DNA from: Jacaranda mimosifolia
Lineage: Eukaryota; Streptophyta; Magnoliopsida; Lamiales; Bignoniaceae
Reading direction: 5' to 3'
Assembly (NCBI GenBank): GCA_018894105.1
Contig: CM032131.1
Span: 8,210,501 to 8,274,500 of the forward strand
DNA: 64,000 nt
The notes below the pieces were generated by a model, which saw only the letters and a list, made by a program, of their open reading frames with translations, was not told the DNA's origin and ran no database searches. The translations under genes and the position numbers were made by a program. Below, piece after piece: positions 37,792-49,168 of the stretch; positions within the stretch are counted from its first letter, which is position 1, and each line of letters opens with the position of its first letter.

Positions 37792-40700
37792 TGTCACCCC
37801 CCAAAATCTAACCCTACAGTCTTGTTTCAAGGTGTGAAAATCAATCCAAATAAACAGTATCACATATCCAAAATCATAATCTTAAATAAAGAAAAACTCC
37901 TACATTCATAATAATTCAAATAAATCTTGCAAAAGAAAAACTTAAAATGCCCAATATTCTGTCTTCAACTAGAAAATCTTTAAAGGAGAAGAAATAGTTT
38001 GCTAACACGGCAATAAAACTAAATCCACTGTAAAGTCCTTATCACAAAAAGAAAAACCTTCAATTCTGATTCTCATCAAAAGTCGATTCAACATCCTCAC
38101 TAGGGCTAGGATCTAGATTTGCCAGAAGGAAGTTAAAGAAGGAAACGAGTGTGAGTAAACGATTCAGTGAATGCCAAGTGTGTGCAATATGAGTTCATGA
38201 ATTAAAATCATTTGTACAATGAAAATATTTGAGGATTTGTATAGTGAAAATGTTTGAGAAAAAAAAAAATGACTTTTTTTTTAAGCAGTTAAGCAGTAAC
38301 AAATCAGGAATTTTATAAACAGTCAAGCAGAAACAAGTCAAGAATTTTATAAATAGTCAAGCAGTAATAAGCCAATAGTTTAATAAACGGTTTCCTAGAC
38401 TAACAACTTAAATGCAATGATTAAACAGTGTTTGTTGTAGCCAGTCAACCTTATGACTTCCACTGTAATAGTCCCTTACCGCTCCGAACAAGGTGCAACC
38501 TTACCAAAACAATGCCCGAGCGTCCCCGGGAATTCTTATGACCCACCTCAGCCACAAACGGCTTCTATTGTGCGATGGGAAGATTAGGTCATGGGGGCTT
38601 GAGGTTCAACCGGCCAGCCCGCTGCTGCCCGATGAATTCCCTTACACACCTAAACCAAGTTGGATGTAACTAATAGTAACAGTAATAGTAGCAGTATCAG
38701 TAACAATAATCAGTTGATCATCGAATTTAATTGCTAGTCTAGAAGCGTTAAAATCATAAAGTGCATGTTTTCTTATATCGGGAAACAAAATAAATCATTT
38801 TTGTGTACAGTAAAATACAATTATAGTGCAGTGTATATTGAAAAGAAGTTTCATATCATGCATTAATATACATATATCCTTCTGAGTTTTGAAAAGTAAC
38901 ATTATATAGTAATTATAGGTGTAGGCACTCACCTTCAAGATTGATCCTAGAAGTCAATCCTATCTTAGTGTCAATCTACTCAGTTGTTGAGTCACTTGAT
39001 TCATTTAATAAACAAATCAATCACCAATTTAATTGACTAACAAGAAAAAATTTACTTGGGACTAGCCTAGTACATACATACTTACAAAACTTACCAAGAA
39101 TTTATCCTTTCGTGCGTACTTTGCTAATTCGCTCATAACACTTTTTGATATCCCATCGACTCAATTCTTATGGCATTACAAAGCTAAGAAAGAGTACTAA
39201 AATATTATGCTTATGATGGAGTCTAAATGAGAGAGGAAAATTGAGTTCAAGGGGCAGCAGTGGTGCGAAAGCAGATTTCCAATGTTTAGGAAATTGTTTG
39301 ATGCGACACTTGATTGTATCTAAGCTATAACTTTACTACAGGCCTTGAATGAAGGTGATTCAAAATCCTGTAGAAACCTAGCATAAATATCTACAATTCA
39401 TATGTTGACCTTATTGCCCAATTAAATCTAAATTGAGTAGTAAATGTTGTCACAATATTCTGTTCTAAGAAAATTGAAGTCCTATATTTCCAGACTTGAC
39501 ACATCTTAGTATTTTGATCATAACTTTCTCTATATAAATCGGATTGAGGTGATTTATGCAGAAATAGAAACCTAAGAGACATATATAAAATTCATATATT
39601 TTCCATATTTCCCAGTTAAATCGTAATAGAGTAGTAAAAGTCATCACAATATTCTATTCTAGGAAAATCGAAGTCCTGTATTTTTTACATTACCACACTG
39701 TAGTATTTTAGTCATAACTTTCTCCCTATAAATTGAATTAAAGTGATTCCAAAGGCTGTAAAAACATAAGAGATGGATATTCAGTTATTATGTTGACCAT
39801 GGTGCCAAATTAAATCTAAATCAAGTAGCAAAATGTGTCACAATATTCTGTTCCAGGAAAATCGAAGTCCTGTATTTTTTTACATTGTCACACTGTAGTA
39901 TTTTAGTCATAACTTTCTCCATATACATCGGATTAAATTGATTATAAAGGATGTAAAATCATAAGATACATATATTCAGTTGTTATGTTGACAATATTTC
40001 CAAATTAAATCTAAATCAGGTATAAAAAGGTGTCATAATATTCTGTTCTAGGAAAATCGAAGCCCTATATTTTCTGTCTTGCCACACCTTTGTATTTTAG
40101 TCATAACTTTCTCCCTATATATCAGATTGAAGTGATTCATGTGGAAATAGAAACCTAAGAAACAGATTTAAAATTATTATGTTGATTATTTTACTTATTT
40201 CGGCCAGGAAGAAGTAGTAAACGCGTCACCAATTTTCATTTTTGGAAAAATCAAAGTCCTATATCTTCTAACTAGACACATCTTAGTATTTTGGTCATAA
40301 CTTACTGAATTTAAATCGGATTGAGATGATCTAGGAGGAATTAGAAACCTAAGTTACAGATATAAAATATTTAAGTTGATCCCTTTGCTTAATTCTAATG
40401 AGAAGAAGTAGTAAAACTGTCACAAATATCTATTTTTGAGAAAATTAAAATCTAACAGCATCATTGAATTTCGCAATTATCAAATATGAAGTCTACAAAC
40501 TCATGAATTACCTTGTGTAATTTCTAATGAACTTCCTGGAAATGCCATCTCCTTTTCCTTTCCCGTCTGCCACAGCTATCTTTTTTCCTTCTTCCCCTTG
40601 TTCCTCTTTCGTTTACTATTAAATGTAATTAGGGTTTTGTTTTTAGGGACTATATTTATGTGAAAGAAGTGGTTTAGTTCAAGTAGGACTCTAATCAATT

Positions 40701-41021
40701 TCCTTCTAGGACTAGGATAATCCCATTATAATTTTAGTATCTCTATTGTTAATTCCCAAAATTCAATAATTCAACTCCTTGTATTAATATAATATTAATT
40801 CAAGTAGAATTATAACTTATGCTCCCCAAAATATAGAGTATCTACAATGTAGATATATAATATTAATTATCACTATTTGATCAAAAGATAATTTAAGATT
40901 ATATATATATTATTCAAAAAATATAGGTCATGCCTTACTACAATTTTGATTGAAATAGTAAATAAAATAAAATAAGGTATATTAATCGATTAAACACAAA
41001 ATAAAATTCTGGGGCATTACA
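37792..41021. mobile_element. Solo LTR of a large-LTR retrotransposon, probably Ty3/gypsy Tekay/Del-like (3230 bp)
   Basis: Begins TGTCACCCCCCAAAAT and ends ATTCTGGGGCATTACA, imperfect inverted termini of the TGTAACGCCCC type known from Del/Tekay LTRs. It is flanked by an identical 5-bp target duplication, GTTGG, at 37787-37791 and 41022-41026. The matching site in copy 1 of the segmental duplication is uninterrupted (near 15953-15962). There is no coding sequence and no second LTR in the window, so the rest of the element was presumably lost by LTR-LTR recombination. The lineage is an inference from terminus and size. Confidence 0.8.
39256..40440. repeat. Tandem array, period about 194 bp, inside the solo LTR
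   Basis: The phrase TCACAATATTCTGTTCTAGG (with variations) followed by GAAGTCCTGTATTTT starts at 39450, 39644, 39838, 40033, 40226 and 40420, giving spacings of 194, 194, 195, 193 and 194 bases. Each unit also carries TAGTCATAACTTTCTCC and an AATCGGATTGAGGTGATT-like phrase. The outer units are the most diverged; the start of the array is approximate. Confidence 0.9.
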
Positions 41022-41055
41022 GTTGGTTTGTGACTTGTGATGGGATGGAGGCTTG

Positions 41056-44000
41056 ATCGTACTCCATTGAAATGATGTAATGATGTGTGTAATTGCTTTA
41101 TTAAAAAAATATTTAATAATAATAAAATTGTAACATTCTCAACCTATGGGTAAGGGCCACGAGGGAGATTTTGGCGCACTGAGCTCCACCAACAATTACG
41201 GTATTGATAATTCACATTTATGATGAAACGATGTTCAAACTTTGCATTCGTTTCGCTCAAATAAATATTAATTAATATTAATAACAATTTGTATTCACTT
41301 ACCTAATAAAATGAAAACAAGCCAAAACTAATAAGTCGATATCAGGCGCTACACTCGTATGCCCACCTAACAAATTCCACAACAATTACTTCAAGCGGAC
41401 AATTATTGAGAGGCAAATATAAAAGAATGATAATGTGCATATGACATTGCAAAAGCAATGAAATCCATGAACAATTAGTTTTTTATATGACTCAATGCTA
41501 GAAAGCATACTACAATACTCTAATTCCCACAACAAAAATATGAGATTTAACAATACTATGAATGCAAAAGCTGCTCTATGTTTAGTTGATGCCTAGCTAT
41601 CTAAAGAAGGACAAGGGGGCCTCATGAAACCACAATCATGTGAGCCCTCTTAAGGAAACACACTAAGGGACATCCGATAAAGGAATCATAACCGCACAGA
41701 TTAGAAGAAACTTCAAAGCTAAACAAGATCTCCAAGGGTTGCAAAAATTGATATGATTCAATAGTACATCCCAAAGGATCCTTAAAGAAATACTTTGAAG
41801 GGCCCCCACGACAACTTCACTTTGCAAGAGAACTTAAAAGATATAGAGAGCTCTATCAAAAAAGTTCTTAAATAAGCTACTGAGCATGAACCTTGCCAAA
41901 AATCCTAAGTGGTCTCTAAAGTGCTAAGCTCTATGAGAAATTCTAAGTTATGCTTCAGCACCCATCCAAGTTTCCATTGGGTGCCCCAGCATGGTGTCAG
42001 TCACCCAAATGTCTTTCTTAGCACCCAGCATATATCTACGCACCCAACCGTCTTGTCGTATGTCAGATCAAGCAAGCTCTATCTCTTTGCTCTAAACGTC
42101 ACCTCCATGCTAAACATGAGAACTTTGACCCGATTTAGTTAGAAACTCTAACTTACCAAAGAAAATAACCTAACATCTCAAAAGATCTAACTCCCCAGGC
42201 ATGAGTTAACACTCGATGCAAAAATATCAATGACAAACAAGAACTCATGAATTTAGAAAATGAGACATCAAAAGAAAATCCCCGTAATGTAAACAATGTC
42301 AATTAAGCAGCAACCACTTGCTACTCAGACAGCCGCCTTGTGAGTACCCAAAATGAAAGATAACTTTCATTACAAGTTATCTTCAAAGTTTATTTTAGCT
42401 ATGAAGATAGCTCAAAAACTTAAGAAAATATTTGAGTACCAAAAAAACACAAAACTTCGCAATGTGATCCTGAAGGATTTTCAAGATGAAAAGCTCCACA
42501 AAACAATTCTAAGCTTATGCAGAATGGGAAGCGAGATAGATTTTAACCTCACTACAATACGTAAGTCTACGCACTTACATCTAACCTACATGTAGTTACT
42601 ACAAGACCATAAATTTTCTCCTTGCACGAAGCAATTCTAAGTCCTTTGGAGAAAAGCTATCTTGTAAACATTAAAAAACACCTACTGGGACTTTAGACTT
42701 GAATGAAATAATCGAACGAATTCCTCTAAGTAATTCGCAAAGTGCAAATCATTGATGAACATCCTTCACTCCCTTCAAGGCATTAATCTTGTTTCCAAAA
42801 AATATTTCTAAGTCTCCATGTGACCTTAAATTATATCTAACACTTATTTAATCCCTATCATGGGAAAGATTGAGCTCTGCATTCATCAAGAGAACTAGCA
42901 CTCAACTGCTTTTGACAGAACGCCTAACTCAAATACCTAAAAAGATGTCTAAAGCTTAGCAAGGCCTAGGTGCCCAGCTGATGCCCATAGAGGTGCCCAA
43001 TAGGCGGCCTAACAAGGACGCCCAGCAATGACACCAACACGTGCGCCCAATACATGCACCAAGTACAAGAGTCTAGTGAGAGCCTTTGCACAAATGCCCA
43101 CCTAGCCACATCCATGTTAACTGCCCTCAAGGCAGCTAAGCCTCCCTAATGGTAGCACTCTTGACTCCACCCCTCTTCTTCTATGAAGTTTGATTTAATT
43201 TCGATCATAATTGGACTTGGGTCCTACTCCTCCACTGCCATCCCGCTCTTTACAATTATGCTTGAAATTTGTTTAAGTCTTTAGACAACTACAACATGAA
43301 GCTTTACTAAGCCTTTAGACATACAAGGCATAAAATTTATCTAAGACCATAAATGAACGGGAAAAAGAAAAATTGTCAAGTTTTTAAACGAATGCAATTA
43401 CTTACATAATTTAGCTGGTGAAAATTAATCAAATCAAAAATCTTATTTTAATAGATTGGTAAACATTGAAATGAAACTTTATGTAATATTTTCAATATGA
43501 AAATATGATTTTCAAATTGAAAATTGGAGGGGAGTGGGGCTTATTGATATCGATAATCAAGATTAAAAAGGCAAATTAGTAAAAGAATTAAAAAGGCCCA
43601 ATGTACCAAACTAAGTGAACAAATAAAAAAAAGAGTCTGAGAAGCCAAAAATAATTCAACCCATGAAGAAGGACAGAGAAATTGTAATTGGAATAAACCT
43701 ATAAAAAGAAAAACTATAACTACCAAGTCCTAAGGAGAACTACATCTGGAGAAATTATTCGCAACAAAGAAATGTGAAACTTCGAGAACATTCGAGAGCA
43801 AAGAATATCCCTGCATGCATTTTAGAAAAAAATTATACTTTCGTGCAACATCAACTTTCAAAGTCAGTTTAAAGACCGTTTTGTCATATTTTAGGCTACT
43901 GAGATAGTGGCAGGCTACAACCAAGATTATGATTAAAAACTACTTCACACTTGTGCTCATTTTAGTGATTAACCAAAAGTGTTAGATGGTCAATTATACC

Positions 44001-44095
44001 TCTTTATCAATAATTTGTACTTTCCCTCACTTTTCTCTTACAAGCAGTATGTGATTTTGCATGTAAATAGATTACTTCATGCAAACAAAATAAAG
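41056..44095. repeat. Unclassified repeat-like stretch
   Basis: No supported coding exon. From 41130 (TGTAACATTCTCAACC, then GGGCCACGAGGGAGATTT) the sequence looks like the start of another large LTR, but I found no matching end or target duplication. Blocks rich in CACCCA and GTGCCCA motifs occur at 41940-42060 and 42960-43120. Probably retroelement-derived. Confidence 0.3.
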
Positions 44096-44414
44096 CACTA
44101 CAAGAAAAATGAATTTTAGCAACCGATCCTCGCTAAACTGAAAAAAATCAATAACTAATAAATTTAGTGATTAATTCGGTGACTGCTTGGGTCGGTCAGA
44201 AAAATTTTTGCCACTAATTTACATCGGTCACTAATTAGTGATAGATTTCTTTAGAAAAATCCTTCTCACTAATTTACATTAGTCGCTAACCGGTCACCCA
44301 TTATTTAATTTTATTTGGAAAAAAATTATGTATGCTACTATGTAGTCACTTATTTTAATGGGTCAAAAAAATAATTTTCTTGGCTTTGCATCCTTTTGGA
44401 TTTGAACTCAATAT

Positions 44415-45301
44415 TAGGGATGGCAAGGGGGAGTGTCGGAAAGGGGATTATTGGTCCCCATCTCCATCCCCATTTCCCAAATCAATCTCCATCTCCACCT
44501 TCATACCCAATGAGAAGGAGAACTTTATACCCATCTCCGCATCCAGTGGATGAGTGGACTTTTGCCGATATTCCCCACTCCCCAATCCCCATTTATCATT
44601 TTATTTTTTAACAAATATTAAATAATAATTATAATTAATTCAAAAGTCTATAATTATAAATTCGCTTAAATTAAATGCACTCTAAGGTCACCAAAGTTAA
44701 ATAGGATTAATCCAACTGAATATAATTCAAATCATAAAGAGTTGCATCAATTATTTTGTTACTCTCTTTGATCTTTAATTCTTTGCATTATTGAATTAAA
44801 TAGTACAAGGCTGAATGAACCATTATTTTTGCAAATGGCTGGCTATTGTGGCACGCGAAAAGTTTTTCGCCCTTTTTCCTTTTTAGCTGGTAGGTAATGG
44901 CCCTTTATAGAGTCAATTTGATTTTTAAAAATCCTCTTTAATTGTAATAGAATGTGCATGTATTTTATTAATTTTAAATCTTTAAACTTGTGTTATTTTA
45001 GTTTGTATATATTGTTCTAAATTTTATATACATTTAGATAAATTATTTAGAATTACGAACAATAAGTATCAAAATCCCACTAGAAAAAAATTAAAAATAA
45101 AACTTTGTTATAAAAATGTATATTGTTTGTGTTGTTATTGATTACAATTGAAATTGAAACTTAATATTTTACTTATAACATTATTTTGATCTATAGTAAA
45201 TAATTCACACATCATTATTTTGATCAAAGAAATAAATACCACATTAAGAATTAAATAGTTATTTAGTATAAATTGTAAAATTAAATAAATCAACATAAAT
45301 T

Positions 45302-45336
<35 letters not shown>

Positions 45337-45551
45337 TTATGAATTATGGAGGTGGAGATGGAGATTCCACACACCCAATCTCCAAATCCGAATTGGGCAG
45401 GTTTGGGTAGGGAAAGAGTTATATCATACCTGCCTCCGCCTCCTCATGATCAAAGCAGGTAATCACCATACTTGATTAACAACTAAAATCTCCAAACTCG
45501 TTGGTTTAGAGCAGGCGGATACCTGTGGGTAGCGGGTTAAATTGCCATCCT
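44415..45551. mobile_element. Nested non-autonomous hAT-like element
   Basis: The left end reads TAGGGATGGCAAGGGG and the right end, reverse complemented, AGGATGGCAATTTAACCC, forming short inverted repeats. Both subterminal regions are rich in G/C phrases (CCCATCTCC on the left, GGGCAGGTTTGGGTAGGG on the right), the architecture seen in plant hAT elements. It carries a (CA)n microsatellite at about 45304-45333 and no gene. An 8-bp target duplication could not be confirmed. Confidence 0.5.
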
Positions 45552-45839
45552 TTAAATTTGTTCAACTAAGTTAGTGACCACTACACTACATGTATTTTTT
45601 ATAATAATATAATATATATCATATTTACAATTCAAAAAATAATTATAATATTCTTAAAAATAAGTTACTATTATTTTGTATTTTAAAATTTAAGAAAAAT
45701 AATAATTATTTGTCTAATATTTGTGTAGTTTTTTCTTCAATATAATAAAATAAAATAATTATTATTTATAACTATTACCTCTGAAGTTTAGGTATATTCA
45801 TCATAGTATATTATAAATAAATTAAAAATAGTATATACA

Positions 45840-46560
45840 TACTAAGGTAGTGATTTGTATGTATGAAGGTAGTGATTGGTATTTATGAAGGGAATTAGGT
45901 GATAATGGAATGACTTTAGAAACGGGAATGGAGATGGGAAATGAATGGTGGTGGTATAGCTAATCATATGCTTGATATATACTAGGAATGAGAAAGGAAT
46001 GGAACTATCATTCCATGCTTGATTTCATTCTCATGATCGGCATCAATAATAATCGGGTAGGAATAGAATGAAACTTTTAAATGATCAAATCATCCTTTTG
46101 TAAAAAATTGTTAAAATAAAAATATTTATAGGTACTTTTTATACATTGTTATAAAAAGTTTTGTGGGGTAAGTATATAATTATTAATTATGTAGTTTAAT
46201 ATCACTTTTAATGTCATTCGAATTACATCAGTAAATATATGCATTTTACATCTTATCAACTATGTTATATATGTTTACACGAATATAAAAGTCTTTTTAA
46301 ATTTTGGAGGGAAATTTTTGTGAAAGAAAAATATGGGTTCATTCCTGATAGATTGGGAATAACTAAACTCATGAGAGAGGGGGGGAATAGCTAAACCCGT
46401 GCTTTTGGGAATAGAGGTTCCTATGAGAATGAAAATTCGCATATCTAAATTATACCAATCATAAGTTTAGAAATCGGCTTAGGAATGCACATTTCATTCC
46501 CACCTCATTCCGCCATATCAGTTGTACCATAATATGTATAGCATTAAATAGTTTGCACAT
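45840..46560. repeat. MITE-like sequence with GGAATG/CATTCC motifs
   Basis: GGGAATGG, GGAATGGAA and ATTCCCACCTCATTCC motifs are arranged in opposite orientation on the two sides (45900-46060 versus 46370-46520) around an AT-rich core. This suggests a foldback MITE, but the ends are not defined. Confidence 0.3.
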
Positions 46561-46679
46561 ATATGTAGTAATACATGCATATACTAATATATACACATTA
46601 ATATATAATATTATTATGTATATATTATAAGTACGTATTTACGCATAATATATATTAATGAGGGTGAATATCATATATT

Positions 46680-47470
46680 AGTGTATTGGGTTGAGATTAA
46701 ATGAAATCGACCTAAGGAGGGGTTGAGGAATGAGCCTCTAGTGAATTGGGATCGAGTCCTGCAATCAACAGTAAACATCAGGTTAGCCGAGATGCCTTCG
46801 ACTAAGGAACTCCGATGCTTAAGTCAGTAAGGATCGACTAAAGATAAGAGCAATGGAGTGGGGGCATAAGATAAGAAATGGCATCCCTTGCTGAAGAGTT
46901 GTGATGGGGTATTTATAACCTTCTCATGGTGGTTGATATGTCCTCGATGCCCTTGTTGTGCAAGAAGGGCCATTGTCCTTGCTTGAGGACTTTCCCGTCT
47001 TATCTAGCTTGTGTACTATTTCAAGTGGCGCTGCCTCCAGCTACCTAGGATAAGGTGGTACATTGTAAGCACTCCCTAGCCTGACACAGCTACAAAAAGT
47101 GGTACTGTTGGTGGCACTCGCCATTAAAGCGACAGCATGGAGCCTAGCAAGGCATTCAATGCGGCCGAATGGTTTTCATCTTTTCTTGACCTCTTTGGTC
47201 GAGACGAGTACACCAGCGTAAATGTCACCTGGGATCTTGGTCACTAGGCTCATTCTGGTCGAAGCTACATCATTCTGGATGAAGGATTGAGGCCACCTAA
47301 AGGGGGCTATTAACCATATTCAGGTCAAGCAAGAACGCTAATATTCGCCACAGTAAGTAAGGATCTAGAGGTCGAGTGGCAATCGAACGTTTGCTAGGTC
47401 CAAAACGAGTTAGGTTTAAAGCTCCTATCCTAGTTGAGTGTTATTGGGTTGGACCTGCTCGGCCGTCCCA
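46680..47470. repeat. GC-richer retroelement-like block
   Basis: Noticeably richer in G and C than its surroundings. It contains GGGGTATTTATAACC (about 46905-46920), which could be a TATA and start region of an LTR. No open frame of note and no termini identified. It lies within the CACTA-like element and is probably a nested LTR fragment. Confidence 0.3.
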
Positions 47471-48000
47471 TATAATATATATATATATATATATATTAAT
47501 TAATTCTTAGTTTTTTTTTCTTTGAATAAGAATGTTATTTTTATTTATTTCTATATATCTATATATGCACTTATAAATTAATGTTGAATTATATGAATAT
47601 GATATGAAAATATTCAATAGTTACAAATATACAAAATTATATATATATATATATATATATTTTTTAGATATACACATATTTAATTGATGACCGAATTAGT
47701 GATCGCTTTGTGCGACCACTAATATTGATGACTTAAAAAAGAGTTTGGTACCTAATTAGTGATCGAATTTGTGATTGCTTTGTGAGATTATTAATATTAG
47801 TGACTCAAAAAAGAGTTTGGTCACTAATTGGTGATCAAATTAGTGACTGCATAATTTAGTCATTAATCGATTATTAATTTTTTCAACAAAAATTATTTAA
47901 ATCGATCACTAATCGGTCATTAAGTTGTCACTTATTAGTGACCACAATAAACCTTTTTTTTTGGGGGGGGGGGGGGGGGGTTAATGATATCACTGTAGTA

Positions 48001-48991
48001 AAATTTCAAGTGGTGAAAATAAATAAAATTAACATAAATCATCTAGGCTGATGATTGCTTGAAGTCCAAGGATAAACATAAACCAAGACATCCCAAAACC
48101 TAAATCCAACAATTAATATATCCCATTAATTACATATAATCAATTCCCCACGTGTAACATTGAAACATTCGTACATAGCATAAATTAATATGATCCAGTG
48201 CTAATCATTTGATAGAATTTATTTAGAAGTAAGAAAGATTAATGCAGCCACCTTAAGTATTTAATTAATTAGTAGTAACGCGTATGAACAATCTCCAAAT
48301 GATTACGAATTAGTTTAATTAATGTCATAAGAGATCAATATACAATGATTTGTTTTTCTTATCATATATGTTAAAAGTCAACTATATATGTGTCCTATAT
48401 TTAAAAGAAATCCTATGATATGATATGATTAATTCTTTCACTCATATGTAATTATATCACTTCTAGCCAGATGGTCCTCTTGCATGGTCAATTTTATCTC
48501 ATAGCTGGATAAGTTACTTATTAATATTTTTATCAGATTCATGCACAACATGCGCGCGTCTCCCATGTTGATTGTTGTGGCCATGAGGCGTACATTTTTG
48601 AATTCAAGATTCGATTTTTTAATTAAGGAAGTTACTGTTACGGCATGCATGTACAAATATTAATATATATATATATATATATATTATACAATACTGTTGA
48701 TAAATTACAAAGAGATTTTGATTATCACTATCATCATTTATAACTTGCATTGTGTATATACCTTATATATTTAATATATAGCAGTTCATACAATGTGATT
48801 AATATCACCGTTAATTTTTCAGGTTTTACTTGGTCTTAAACCCATGCATCACGTACCTAAAATTAAATTACCAAGTCATCAAGGTATATCCAAAATGTTA
48901 ATTTAATTTGCTTACTGCATCTCTCTCATTTTAATTGGTAATTAAATACTATGACGACATTATAACATATTTTGTTCTTGCCAATTACTAC
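48001..48991. other. Intergenic region upstream of the patatin-like gene
   Basis: AT-rich with a (TA)n microsatellite at about 48661-48684. No coding exon was seen. The promoter of the downstream gene must lie within or near its right end. Confidence 0.5.
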
Positions 48992-48998
48992 TATAAAT
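48992..48998 (+). promoter_or_regulatory. Probable TATA box of the patatin-like gene
   Basis: TATAAAT, about 30 bases before a plausible start near 49020 (AAAACTAAGCTCC) and 177 bases before the start codon. Confidence 0.55.
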
Positions 48999-49168
48999 AT
49001 GTCATAATCCAAGCAGAAAAACTAAGCTCCAAAGATTACTACTTAATAGATATTTCAATTTTTTTCAATCTCACGCTTAATTTCTCATAATTATCCTGAT
49101 CCATTGTTTAGCTCGTGCAACTGTACAAGACAACGCAATTATATTACGTACCAAAATCTCTTTCTCAA

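Larger units (their letters stand above)
30223..41055 (+). repeat. Segmental duplication, copy 2, with later insertions
   Basis: The same ancestral segment as 13007-15975, in direct orientation. Its length is explained by insertions missing from copy 1: a hAT-like fragment (about 30784-31110), a copia element (31570-36619) and a solo LTR (37792-41021). It begins about 930 bp upstream of the MATE start codon. At the place where copy 1 has TA/CA repeats (about 14798-14830), copy 2 has TA/GA repeats (36672-36715). Confidence 0.85.
44096..48000. mobile_element. CACTA-like element with nested insertions
   Basis: The left end is CACTACAAGAAAAATGAATT, the canonical plant CACTA terminus. A subterminal block of TTAGTGAC/GTCACTAA motifs in both orientations follows (44150-44310). 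The same motif family reappears in the right part (47680-47950). The right terminus is damaged: after a T9-G18 run the sequence reads CACTGTAGTA at 47991-48000, which may be the decayed TTGTAGTG end. The interior (44400-47500) holds other repeats and no transposase was found, so this is a non-autonomous or hollowed element. The left end is firm; the right is tentative. Confidence 0.55.

Noticed and set aside
39256..40440. Regular repeats considered as a CRISPR array
   Set aside because: The units are tandem along their full length with no unique spacers, inside a plant LTR.
41130..44090. Second large LTR
   Set aside because: The start TGTAACATTCTC looks suitable, but no matching end or target duplication was found, so it is listed only as an unclassified repeat.
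49115..49168. Upstream extension of the patatin-like reading frame
   Set aside because: The extension begins with GTG, not ATG. The conserved protein start fits the ATG at 49169.
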